Positions 36,664-44,901 of a DNA stretch of 64,000 nucleotides are shown here, in pieces. The translations under genes were made by a program, and so were the position numbers. The DNA is from DASRHT01 sp035293765. GTDB taxonomy: Bacteria; Chloroflexota; Ktedonobacteria; Ktedonobacterales; Ktedonobacteraceae. The notes below the pieces were generated by a model that ran no database searches, was not told where the DNA came from, and saw only the letters and a list, made by a program, of their open reading frames with translations. How positions within the stretch are numbered: the first letter of the stretch is position 1; every line of letters starts with the position of its first letter. The DNA lies in the NCBI GenBank assembly GCA_035293765.1, contig DATGMF010000013.1, positions 23,047 through 87,046 on the forward strand, written 5' to 3'.

Positions 36664-37056
36664 ACTGATGCTCCATTATTCTTTGCCAGTAGCATTCTCA
36701 TAAATCGTACTTAACATGTTTCAGATAGTGAATACTGCCATACACGCATTGATAGTACTCATTATAACCCGTTTTGGCACGATGAGCTATCGTATAAGCA
36801 GGGAAGATCCTGCGTCTTTCCAATATACGAGCACAACCACACCGGGAAGCCATTAAGGCTAGATAGGTTGCACTTTGCGCGTCAGCATCATACTATTAGG
36901 TAGAGGTTCTTTGTAACCGATGCCTGATAGTTTATGCTAAAGAAAAATATGTAAAAGGCATCTCGCGCAAGCAAAGGAGCCACCTCCCTTGCTTGATACT
37001 TTACAAAAAAACGATTAAAATAACACAGTTATATTTTCTGGAGAGGATGAGCGAGC
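36664..37056. other. Intergenic region with kinase promoter
   Basis: A ~390-bp gap between divergent genes. I see no gene. It contains the kinase promoter at 36993-37021; other AT-rich stretches may include a promoter for the minus-strand gene. Confidence 0.5.
36993..37021 (+). promoter_or_regulatory. Promoter of the Ser/Thr kinase gene
   Basis: TTGATA (36993-36998), 17-bp spacer, TAAAAT (37016-37021), ~36 bp ahead of the GTG start. Confidence 0.65.
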
Positions 37057-39006
37057 GTGGTAACTAAAAAAGATGAGTTACTGGGACAAACGCTCGGGAC
37101 ATGTACACTTGAGCGTCTGCTTGGACGTGGTGGTATGGGTGTAGTGTACCTGGCGCAGCAAGCACGACCACGGCGCACAGTTGCCGTCAAGGTTCTTATG
37201 CCTGGTACAATGTTTGAGCAAAAGTCTCGATCCGAATTTCTGGCACGTTTCCGGCGCGAAGCCGATGCCATCGCAGCCCTGGATCATGTCAATATTATGC
37301 CGATCTATGCATACGGCGAACAGGAGGACCTGGCCTATCTCGTCATGCCCTATGTCACCGGGGGAACGCTGCGCCAACTGCTGGAGCAACGCGGGGTATT
37401 GCCATTAAATGAGGCCGTCCCCATTATCGAACAGGCTGCCGCCGCTCTCGATTGCGCGCACGCCCAGGGCATCATTCACCGCGACCTCAAGCCCGGCAAT
37501 ATCCTTTTTCATGCCGATGGCAGAGTGCTGCTGGCAGATTTTGGCCTTGCCAAAGTGCTCAAGGATGTGCAAGAGCAGGATAATTCAGGGCAAACAGCTT
37601 TAACGAGCGCGGGAACAATCATTGGCACGCCCGAGTATCTTTCGCCCGAGCAAGGCATGGGCCACGAGGTCGATCCACGCACCGATGTCTACTCGCTGGG
37701 CATCGTGCTCTTCCAGATGCTGAGCGGCTGCCTCCCCTTTACCGGGGTCTCACCTGTGGCTATTGCTATCAAGCATACACTGGAGGAGCCCCCTTCGCTT
37801 TGCCAGGTGAACCCGAACATTCCACATAGCGTTGCAGCAGTGGTAATGAAGGCCATTGCGAAGAAGCCGGAGCAGCGCTATTCAAGAGCAGGCGAACTCG
37901 CCCGTGCGCTGCGGGCCGCGGTCTCCCCCGCCCATGCCACCCAACAAATGCCTGCGTTGCCGGAGAGCACCAAAGAGCGCGTGGTCGCGGTAACGCTCGC
38001 CGATGACGCCGCTATGCCAGAAATACCAACGATCAGATATCAAGAGGACATGCATGCTGCTCTGACTGAGGCCGCGCCGCGCCTGGTAACTCCCGACCCT
38101 GTCGCTCAGCCCACTGTCATCACCCATGCGGATGTCACTATCGCCGAGAACGCGGCCACTCCAGTCACCGAACGACCCGTACAACCTGCGCCAGCCATCA
38201 CAGCTATGCCTATTCAGCCAGCGCCGACCTATCAACCTGCAACGCCACGCACACACCCTCAACCGATAAGAATAAGACTCTTAGCGGGCCTGCTGGCAAT
38301 GGCGCTGATCGTCGGAGGATTGGCAGCCTACCTGCATTTCCAGGGTAGTCCAAAAACAGCTCCGCATAGTTCAGCAGGCACTCGGGCGAGTACTGCCCCG
38401 GCAACAAAGACGCCACCTCCCCTGCCAGATGCGCTTGTCGCCGTAGGTCCCCTGCTTTACGGGACCGCCTTACCAGGCGCGACTTGCGATACCCTGGGAG
38501 GCCAGTGGGAGAGCGCGGGCAGCGTCAAGGTCAACTGCGGCTCAGACGCGACGGCAATCACCAATACCGGCAGTGCTCCGGCAGGCATCATCCTGAAAAC
38601 GCTGGTTCAGGGCAAGCCAATACCGGATAACTACGTCATTCAGGTGCAGGCCATCGTCAATCCGGCATCATATAGCGACTTCGGAGTCTTTTTCCGTTAT
38701 CAAGCGGCGGCACCGCCAGGCACATACGCATTTCTGGTCAACGCAGCCAACTCGTGGAAGGCCAACATCTACGAGAGCGGAACGGGGAATGTCGTTACCT
38801 TTGTTAACTTGCCGCTAGTGGGGAAAGTGGAGGGAACCATTACGCTCGATATCATCGTACAGGGCAACAGTTTCACCTTCTACGTGAACCATGTTTGGCA
38901 AGGCCATGTCGAGAGCAGCGCATATAAAAGCGGTGCAATAGGGCTTGCCGTGGATGCAGGCGCTACAGTCTCCTTCAAAAATCTGGCGATTTACGCTTTA
39001 CCTTAA
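37057..39006 (+). CDS. Membrane Ser/Thr protein kinase (PknB-like)
   Basis: A 649-residue protein. The kinase domain (residues ~15-280) has glycine loop GRGGMGVVYLA, Lys45 in VAVKVL, catalytic HRDLKPGNIL (141-150), DFG (161-163), and the activation-segment GTPEYLSPEQ, so it should be active. A Pro/Thr-rich linker leads to one transmembrane helix (~405-427), then an extracellular C-terminal domain with concanavalin/laminin-G-like beta strands (LDIIVQGNSFTFYVNHVWQGHVES...IGLAVDAGATVSFKNLAIY). This suggests sensing of an extracellular ligand. Start is GTG behind GGAGAGG. Confidence 0.92.
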   Translation: MVTKKDELLGQTLGTCTLERLLGRGGMGVVYLAQQARPRRTVAVKVLMPGTMFEQKSRSEFLARFRREADAIAALDHVNIMPIYAYGEQEDLAYLVMPYVTGGTLRQLLEQRGVLPLNEAVPIIEQAAAALDCAHAQGIIHRDLKPGNILFHADGRVLLADFGLAKVLKDVQEQDNSGQTALTSAGTIIGTPEYLSPEQGMGHEVDPRTDVYSLGIVLFQMLSGCLPFTGVSPVAIAIKHTLEEPPSLCQVNPNIPHSVAAVVMKAIAKKPEQRYSRAGELARALRAAVSPAHATQQMPALPESTKERVVAVTLADDAAMPEIPTIRYQEDMHAALTEAAPRLVTPDPVAQPTVITHADVTIAENAATPVTERPVQPAPAITAMPIQPAPTYQPATPRTHPQPIRIRLLAGLLAMALIVGGLAAYLHFQGSPKTAPHSSAGTRASTAPATKTPPPLPDALVAVGPLLYGTALPGATCDTLGGQWESAGSVKVNCGSDATAITNTGSAPAGIILKTLVQGKPIPDNYVIQVQAIVNPASYSDFGVFFRYQAAAPPGTYAFLVNAANSWKANIYESGTGNVVTFVNLPLVGKVEGTITLDIIVQGNSFTFYVNHVWQGHVESSAYKSGAIGLAVDAGATVSFKNLAIYALP

Positions 39007-39022
39007 AAATACCAGTTTGCAA

Positions 39023-39052
39023 GCCCTGTCTCTGGTCGGAGACAGGGCCTTT
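39023..39052. terminator. Terminator between the kinase and ribY
   Basis: GCCCTGTCTC (39023-39032) and GAGACAGGGC (39039-39048) form a perfect 10-bp stem with a 6-nt loop followed by CTTTAT. It lies between convergent genes and may serve both strands. Confidence 0.75.
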
Positions 39053-39079
39053 ATCATAGTTTCAGTATGATCACTACAC

Positions 39080-40093
39080 TTACGAAACGGTCTGGTTGGT
39101 GTACGCCTGGGTGACATCCTTCACCGGCGCGATCATCTTCTCCAGCGCCAGGAATTGCGCCGTCGCCTCCCAGGTGGCACTATCGTTATAGCCAGGAGGG
39201 CCATTGCCCTGCCACAGCGGGATCGTGGCCTGGAGCACGCTCAAAGCCTGGGCGGCATCCATGCCCTGCACATAGCTCTTGCTGATCTCCACCGCTCCCG
39301 ATGGGTCCGCGATCACATCCTTCAACCCCTTGAGCGTGGCCTGGACGAAGCTGCGTACCATCTGCGGCTGATTACGATACGTCTCTTCCGTTGTCACAAT
39401 TCCATTAGAGACAAGCGGCTGATAGTTCGATACGTCAAAGGTGCGCACCGGGAATCCGCGCTTATTTAGCTGCAACGGCTCGTTATTTGCGTAGCCCATG
39501 ACCGCGTCAACTTTGTGCCCGATGAGCGCCGCCACCTGCGTAAACCCAATCGACTGCACCTTTACGTCCGATAAGGTGAGATTTGCCTTGTTGAGGAGCG
39601 CCAGCAGGCCGGTATAGGTCGAGCCAAAGGGGCCGGGAACGCCGATGGTATGCCCTTTGATATCGGCCAGTGCCTTAATAGGAGAATCGGCGGGCACGAT
39701 CAGGCTGACAGGATATTTCTGGAAAATCGTGCTCACGCTGATCACTTTCACATTTTTGTCGCGCGCCACCAGCATCTCATCGCCGCCCGCAAAGACAAAG
39801 TCGCTTTTGCCGGCAACCATTGAGCCGATCAGATCGGGGACGACGCCGTGATTGAAGGTCACATTCAGCCCGGCAGCTTTATAGTATCCTTTGCTTTGCG
39901 CCACATAAAACGGGGCGAACTGGATATCAGGAATATAGCCCAGTCCGATGGAAACGTTTTTAGCGGCAGGCGAGGAGTTTGTAGCGTTACCACTGCCGGG
40001 CGCAGTCCCTCCACATGCCGCTAGCAAGAGAGCAAGTAGTAGCAGAGGAGACAAAAGAGACAGCAATATGGATGAGCGCAGACGAATTGACAT
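39080..40093 (-). CDS. ribY: ABC substrate-binding lipoprotein, NMT1/THI5-like (RibY-type)
   Basis: A 337-residue lipoprotein: signal peptide with lipobox LLLAAC (Cys about residue 27), then an NMT1/THI5-like binding fold (GYIPDIQFAPFYVAQSKGYYKAAGLNVTF, VAGKSDFVFAGGDEML, GVPGPFGSTYTGLLALL). Such proteins bind thiamine precursors or flavins. The FMN riboswitch upstream of the adjoining permease argues for riboflavin or a flavin precursor, as in the RibXY system known from Chloroflexi. Symbol assigned on that context. The start at 40093 follows AGGAGAG; the longer frame has none. Confidence 0.82.
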   Translation of the reverse strand: MSIRLRSSILLSLLSPLLLLALLLAACGGTAPGSGNATNSSPAAKNVSIGLGYIPDIQFAPFYVAQSKGYYKAAGLNVTFNHGVVPDLIGSMVAGKSDFVFAGGDEMLVARDKNVKVISVSTIFQKYPVSLIVPADSPIKALADIKGHTIGVPGPFGSTYTGLLALLNKANLTLSDVKVQSIGFTQVAALIGHKVDAVMGYANNEPLQLNKRGFPVRTFDVSNYQPLVSNGIVTTEETYRNQPQMVRSFVQATLKGLKDVIADPSGAVEISKSYVQGMDAAQALSVLQATIPLWQGNGPPGYNDSATWEATAQFLALEKMIAPVKDVTQAYTNQTVS

Positions 40094-40140
40094 CGGCGTG
40101 TTCTCTCCTAAATCGAAGTTAAATTTACACATATGGCTAA

Positions 40141-40232
40141 GTGCATTTCCACTTGACATCTTCAGGCCTGGTGTTATACTTCCCCTCAAGGGAGGCAGCA
40201 GGAGCTGGTGGCTATTTCGACCCGCTTGCGGG
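40141..40232 (+). repeat. Dispersed ~95-bp repeat with promoter-like boxes, copy 2
   Basis: Related to 18101-18195. TTGACA (40153-40158), 16-bp spacer and TATACT (40175-40180) on the plus strand, antisense to the rib genes. It lies between ribX and ribY. Confidence 0.6.
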
Positions 40233-40241
40233 ATCGAAACG

Positions 40242-41117
40242 CTAGTAGGCAGCTTGCGCCCATTTTACCAGTAACCAGGTCGAGCTGTAATAGATGGTCG
40301 CCAGCACTGCCAGCACGATCAGCGTCGCGAACAACAATGGCGTGTTATACTGGTGCAGCCCCACCATCGCCAGCGAACCCAATCCCTGGTCGCCGCCACT
40401 GACGAATTCGCCCACGAGCGCCCCCGTAATCGATAGGGTAAAGCCTGTGCGAATGGCTGCCAGAATGGCAGGCTGAGCAAGGGGAAACTCGATATGAGCC
40501 AGCATCGACCAGCCTGATGCGCCTTCAACACGAGCCGCATCGATCAGGGTACGATCAATGGTTTCGATACCTAGCACAGTATTGATCACCATCGGGAAGA
40601 GGACGACCAGCATGCAGAGAAACAGGGTCGGCATCTGCCCATAGCCCAGCCAGATGATGAGCACGGGCGCAATCACAATCGCCGGGATCGCCTGGCCCGC
40701 CGACAGGTAGGGCTGGATAGCCGTCGCAAGCAGGCGCGACTTAGCTAAAGCATAACCTAATGGCAGGGCAATAATCACAGCTAGCAGAAAGCCCCCCACG
40801 CTCTCCTGTACGGTCACTAAGGTATTACTCAGATACATGCCGGAGCCGATGCCATTTGATAATGCCGTAAAAACATCCGCGGGCGCGGGCAGCAGCAGGG
40901 CATTGATATGCCCAAAAGTCGTGCCTGAGTACCAGATTGCCAGCAGCAGTAGCCCCGGAGCCGTCGCTAACAGCAATGCAAGCAGGTGCCTCCTGGCTTT
41001 TACAATAGAGGCTGGTGCGCGCTGAGCGGGTGCCTGTTCTGAGTTGAGATCAAGCTCAGCAGCGTATTGGCGCGCCCTCGATAGCGCGTACCTGGAATTA
41101 GAGGTTGTTACACTCAT
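40242..41117 (-). CDS. ribX: ABC transporter permease (RibX-type)
   Basis: A 291-residue BPD-type permease of the SsuC/TauC family with about six membrane helices and the EAA loop (IDAARVEGASGWSMLAHIEFPLAQPAILAAIR). It forms the membrane channel for the NMT1-like binding protein. The FMN riboswitch ahead of it indicates flavin-controlled uptake of riboflavin. No ATP-binding subunit is in the window, so the ATPase must be encoded elsewhere or shared. The start at 41117 sits just after CGAGGGA; an open frame extends upstream through the leader and riboswitch without coding character. Confidence 0.85.
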   Translation of the reverse strand: MSVTTSNSRYALSRARQYAAELDLNSEQAPAQRAPASIVKARRHLLALLLATAPGLLLLAIWYSGTTFGHINALLLPAPADVFTALSNGIGSGMYLSNTLVTVQESVGGFLLAVIIALPLGYALAKSRLLATAIQPYLSAGQAIPAIVIAPVLIIWLGYGQMPTLFLCMLVVLFPMVINTVLGIETIDRTLIDAARVEGASGWSMLAHIEFPLAQPAILAAIRTGFTLSITGALVGEFVSGGDQGLGSLAMVGLHQYNTPLLFATLIVLAVLATIYYSSTWLLVKWAQAAY

Positions 41118-41194
41118 TGACATCCCTCGGTCATCGATATACTGACGACTCCTAATTAAACGAGCAACGTAGGGGCAGGGCTTGCCCTTGCCCT

Positions 41195-41219
41195 GTAGGG
41201 GACCCGATTGATCGCGTCC
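41195..41219. repeat. Short dispersed repeat in the ribX leader
   Basis: Inverted copy of the GACGCGATCAATC element also found in the PHP gene and in carA, here next to a GTAGGGGCAGGGCTTGCCC repeat fragment (41168-41200). Confidence 0.7.
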
Positions 41220-41370
41220 AAGAGCATTGCCGCTCGGAATAGCAAAGTCGTCAATGCAACTGACTCGGGGAGGCATGTGAGGGAGATGAACAGCGACCGA
41301 TGGTTGTGGTATAAGGGTATACCACGTACGCTCCCGCAGCATAGGGCCACGGGCGCATCCTGGTCTCTCT

Positions 41371-41526
41371 ATAAACCTTCTCCCATCCGGACTATACCGT
41401 CGGCTTCGGAATTGCACCGAATCTGTCAGATCAGCAACGTGTGCAGCAGATCGACTCGCGGGCTTGTGCATAGGATCAGCACTACACCGCCGGTAGGGAA
41501 TTTCACCCTGCCCCGAAGGTCTTCTC
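41371..41526 (-). promoter_or_regulatory. FMN riboswitch (RFN element)
   Basis: Read on the minus strand, the region contains all conserved RFN blocks: CTTCGGGGCAGGGTGAAATT, CCCTACCGGCGGTGTAGTGC, AGCCCGCGAG, GATTCGGTGCAATTCCG, AAGCCGACGGTATAGTCCGG and ATGGGAGAAGG, with P1 formed by GACCTTC and GAAGG-T. It lies ~255 nt upstream of the ribX start and should switch the transporter genes off when FMN is plentiful. The expression platform is not obvious. Confidence 0.95.
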
Positions 41527-41604
41527 TGTGTAGTATGTCACAGAATTCTTGCAAGTGCAAGGGCACCAGCTTACTATTCTAAGCAAAAGAAGGAAATTAA
41601 AACA

Positions 41605-41680
41605 CAGGGCTTTCTCAAAAGTCGCAGAGTGCTCGCTGGCGAGCCATTCCACATGAAAAGACAACTTTTGAGATGTCCTG
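41605..41680. mobile_element. MITE-like element, copy 2
   Basis: A 76-bp element with the same inverted-repeat ends as 1099-1268 (CAGGGCTTTCTCAAAAG at the left, ACTTTTGAGATGTCCTG-like at the right). It is flanked by the 9-bp direct repeat AATTAAAAC (41595-41603 and 41681-41689). It sits between the FMN riboswitch and the promoter of the radical SAM operon. Confidence 0.75.
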
Positions 41681-41699
41681 AATTAAAACGCTCTATACA

Positions 41700-41728
41700 T
41701 TGACTTCACATTATATTCATGATAATAT
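41700..41728 (+). promoter_or_regulatory. Promoter of the first radical SAM/peptide operon
   Basis: TTGACT (41700-41705), 17-bp spacer, TAATAT (41723-41728); leader of ~165 nt to the radical SAM gene. Confidence 0.75.
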
Positions 41729-41898
41729 TCATATATGCCAAGCAACCTAAAAATAGCATTTGCGATGTGTTCTTAGAGCACATTCGCCCTTAGTTGGAAA
41801 GTATTTTCCTGGCCGTGTCGCTCGTTTACTTTTCAGGTTTCCCGATTCTCTCATAACGCGTTAAACCTGCTATTTCTTTGAGTAAGGAGCGTAATTAC

Positions 41899-43371
41899 AT
41901 GAAAAAACCATCCATACTAGAAGATGATCGCATCAATATCAGCTTTAAAGACTCCCCAAGCCTCTTCAAGTTTGATCAACAGTTTCCCATCTATAACTGG
42001 CTCTATCCATTCGACGAACGAGGAAAAAAGCTAGCAGATCCTTTTTCAGCCTTCATCAGCATCGAACCACGCTCGCGGCTACGAGCATTGTATTTCCACG
42101 TTCCCTTCTGCGATACGATTTGTACCTTTTGTCCTTTCACGCGTGGCCAATACGATAGCCAGAGCGAGCTTGACCGTTTTGTGCAAGCGCTGCTGCGCGA
42201 AATCGAGATCAAGCATCAATATCCAGCCATCAGCTCGGCTCCCATTGATACGATTTATTTCGGAGGCGGCACTCCTTCAGTGCTGAGTGTTGACCATTTT
42301 TATCAGTTAGGTGAAGCACTCCATCGCTTTTTTGATCTCAGCCGGCTCAAAGAGTTCACCATGGAATGCGAGGTCAAAAGCGTAACGCCGGAGAAGCTCA
42401 AAGTTTGGAAAGAGATCGGCGTTACGCGTATTAGTTTTGGCGTACAGACATTTAACCCGCTTTACCGCCAGCTTTTCAATCTGACAGCAACCATTGAGCA
42501 GATTCGCCAGGTAGCGGAGTGGAGCAATGAACTTTTTGCCGAGACGAATATCGATATGATCGTTGGCATTGCCGGACAGTCCCTCGACGACCTTCTCGAC
42601 GATATTGAACAGGCCAACTCGCTCAACATGACAACGGTTGACTACTATACGCTCAATAATATCGTGGCACAAACACAAATGCATCGCGCATTCACCACGC
42701 AGGGCCTGAAACCATTGTCAGCAAATACAAAGTTGAGCTATCGCATGTTCCTGAACGAATATCTACGTGCGCAGGGATATGTTCCTAACAATGGATACTC
42801 TTTTACCAGGAATAGAGCGCCTGTCGGATCACCACGCATGGTCATACAGCGCGATCCAGTTCTCCTCTACCAGGATGCAACCTATGGCTTCACCGATGAT
42901 TATGTGGATTGCTACGGCCCCGGTGCTGTAGGTACGATGGGATCACATATCATCTACAACATTGAGAACCGCAACCAATATGCAGTGAGGTTGTTAGACG
43001 ACAAGCGACAGGCCTGGTTCACTGCCCACAGTGATCTCGATGTTGCCAACAAAGGCATTATCTATTTCCCCTATCGCGGTTTCCTCGATAAATCTCGGGT
43101 CGAATGGGATAACGTCCATCCCGAGACACGAGCAACGCTTGATAAGGCTGTGGCCTGCGGATTAGCAGTTGACCAGGGTGACTCCTATACGCTGACCGAC
43201 GCAGGTTGGCTCTTTGCTGTCAACCTGATGTATTTATTGATGCCCCCTGCCGATCAGATTGTGCTTTCCAAACTTATAAAACGTTCCGAAGCTCTGGCAG
43301 ATCGTACTCCAGACGATGTGATTCTCATCTCTCCACGACGCACGATCACTACCGCCCAAACAGTCGCTTAG
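41899..43371 (+). CDS. HemN/HemW-like radical SAM protein 1, putative peptide-modifying enzyme
   Basis: A 490-residue protein. The radical SAM cluster motif CDTICTFC (CX3CX2C, Cys 71/75/78) sits in YFHVPFCDTICTFCPF as in HemN/HemW-type enzymes, followed by GGGTPS, ECEVKSV, RISFGVQTF and a C-terminal HemN-like domain. Real HemN/HemW are close relatives, but HemN-fold (class C) enzymes also act as methyltransferases on ribosomal peptides. The next ORF, 78 nt downstream, encodes the nonapeptide MFDTGPVAW, then an exporter, so peptide modification is favoured. The paralog at 46341 has the same context. Start at 41899 after AAGGAG. Confidence 0.85.
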   Translation: MKKPSILEDDRINISFKDSPSLFKFDQQFPIYNWLYPFDERGKKLADPFSAFISIEPRSRLRALYFHVPFCDTICTFCPFTRGQYDSQSELDRFVQALLREIEIKHQYPAISSAPIDTIYFGGGTPSVLSVDHFYQLGEALHRFFDLSRLKEFTMECEVKSVTPEKLKVWKEIGVTRISFGVQTFNPLYRQLFNLTATIEQIRQVAEWSNELFAETNIDMIVGIAGQSLDDLLDDIEQANSLNMTTVDYYTLNNIVAQTQMHRAFTTQGLKPLSANTKLSYRMFLNEYLRAQGYVPNNGYSFTRNRAPVGSPRMVIQRDPVLLYQDATYGFTDDYVDCYGPGAVGTMGSHIIYNIENRNQYAVRLLDDKRQAWFTAHSDLDVANKGIIYFPYRGFLDKSRVEWDNVHPETRATLDKAVACGLAVDQGDSYTLTDAGWLFAVNLMYLLMPPADQIVLSKLIKRSEALADRTPDDVILISPRRTITTAQTVA

Positions 43372-43449
43372 CGTGGCTCATAAGGCGGTGTGATAAACCG
43401 AGTTGTAGCATGCTGCAACTCACATCTTTAAAGAAAGGAGGAGTCTTCC

Positions 43450-43479
43450 ATGTTCGATACAGGTCCTGTCGCCTGGTAA
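43450..43479 (+). CDS. Candidate 9-residue precursor peptide MFDTGPVAW
   Basis: ATG at 43450 follows an ideal AAAGGAGG (43435-43442) with an 8-nt gap. It encodes MFDTGPVAW and stops at TAA. Although tiny, it is supported by the ribosome-binding site, by its position between a radical SAM gene and an exporter, and by the related peptide behind the paralogous radical SAM gene (GPAW and GPSW units). It could be a leaderless ribosomal peptide substrate whose Pro or terminal Trp is modified. Translation is not proven. Confidence 0.7.
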   Translation: MFDTGPVAW

Positions 43480-43631
43480 CCGGCTAAACATTACTTGATA
43501 CTATCTGTCTATAACCATTACTGGTTACTAGTAGTGTGGCTGTACCTGAATCTTCTCTCTGTTTATACAAAAAATGCTACAACAGAGGAAGCAGGACAGT
43601 CACTCTTCTTCACAAAAGGTCAGGAAGTTTT

Positions 43632-44891
43632 ATGGAAAGTAGCGCTAATACAGATCGCCCGGTGACGTATCGCGATGTTTTCGGCAATGGCAACTGGATA
43701 CGCCTGTGGGCGGGTCAGACGATATCACAATTGGGAGATTTCGTCGCCATTATCGCTTTTCCACTCCTGGTGTATGAAATAACAAAATCGGCAGTTGGAC
43801 TAGGAGCAGGCTTTGCTATTGAAGCATTACCTATCATTGTCGTCAGTCCTATAGCGGGCGTCTTCGCCGACCGCTGGAATCGCCGTACCATCCTACTGGT
43901 GTCAGATACTGTACGGATCTTCAGCACACTTGGTATATTTTTCAGCACGGCTGTCTGGCAACTCTATGTTCTGGCGCTTATTGCTGCTACTATGCAAGCA
44001 ATTTTCGTTACAACTTATGCCGCTACTATCCCACAAATTACTGAACACCAGTTTGTGAAAGCCATTAGTCTCTCATATACAGGCTATAATACCATGCAAG
44101 TTATCGGTCCTCTAGTTGCGGCTGTGCTGATTGGCCTCTTCCATGGGCCTCGACCGGTGTTCCTTTTCGATGCAGCAACCTTTGCCTTAGCAGTGCTGAT
44201 GACGTCAACAATCAAGGTTGGGAATATAGAACAAAAAGGGCAGACAAAACGTTTTTTGAATGACTTGAAAGCAGGCGCAAATTTTCTCACAAAAAACGCT
44301 GTTGTGCGCTACATTACCGGCTATCATACAATTACAACTATCGCAGAAGCTGTCGCGATTCTGGGCACCCTCCTCTATATCAAGACAGCTCTGGGGCTGT
44401 CCAGCACTGCAAGCGACCAGCTTTATGGCCTCGTCGGGGGCATCATGGCAGGAAGCCTGGCCTTAGGAAACTGGCTCATCGGGATGTTTGATCAGCGCCT
44501 TCCCAAACGTCCGCTGATGCTCTGGGGTCCTCTAGTAGCGGGTGCGGCTTATTTGCTCTTTCTTTCCCATCCAGGGACATTTGCGTTGCTGATTATTTGC
44601 GCCGTTCTAAGTGTTGGCAAGGCTTGCTCTCTCGTACCTTCGCTGGCATTTCTAGCTCAATCTGTTCCCAATGACATTCGTGGACGTGTCTACTCCTTTT
44701 TCAATGCCATCAATAGCCTGGCGAATCTTCTGTCCTATAGCGTGTTTGCAGCAGTAGCGATATTACTTCCCCCTTCGATCCTGCTGGGCATTGCTGGTCT
44801 CCTGCTCCTGATTGGCATACCACTCATCACTCTGGTTTTTAAAGGAACACAGGCTTTACGTGAGCAAGAGCAATCGAGACCAGCTCTGTAG
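43632..44891 (+). CDS. MFS exporter (macrolide-efflux-like)
   Basis: A 419-residue, ~12-helix major facilitator of the MefA/enterobactin-exporter-like group: NWIRLWAGQTISQLGDFVAIIAFPLLVYE at helix 1 and VFADRWNRRTILL for the cytoplasmic 2-3 loop (D-R-hydrophobic-R type). The start at 43632 follows AGGAAG; an upstream frame start at 43536 lacks a site. It follows the nonapeptide ORF by ~150 nt in the same orientation, which suggests export of the mature product or self-resistance. Confidence 0.87.
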   Translation: MESSANTDRPVTYRDVFGNGNWIRLWAGQTISQLGDFVAIIAFPLLVYEITKSAVGLGAGFAIEALPIIVVSPIAGVFADRWNRRTILLVSDTVRIFSTLGIFFSTAVWQLYVLALIAATMQAIFVTTYAATIPQITEHQFVKAISLSYTGYNTMQVIGPLVAAVLIGLFHGPRPVFLFDAATFALAVLMTSTIKVGNIEQKGQTKRFLNDLKAGANFLTKNAVVRYITGYHTITTIAEAVAILGTLLYIKTALGLSSTASDQLYGLVGGIMAGSLALGNWLIGMFDQRLPKRPLMLWGPLVAGAAYLLFLSHPGTFALLIICAVLSVGKACSLVPSLAFLAQSVPNDIRGRVYSFFNAINSLANLLSYSVFAAVAILLPPSILLGIAGLLLLIGIPLITLVFKGTQALREQEQSRPAL

Positions 44892-44901
44892 TAGCAGCAA
44901 G

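Noticed and set aside
41118..41471. N-terminal extension of the ribX frame
   Set aside because: It would translate dispersed repeats and part of the FMN riboswitch; the site GAGGGA supports the start at 41117.
41899..43371. Annotation as coproporphyrinogen III oxidase (HemN/HemW)
   Set aside because: Sequence resemblance alone would allow it, but two paralogs each with a GP-W microORF, and an exporter in one operon, fit peptide modification better. Heme chaperone function is not excluded.
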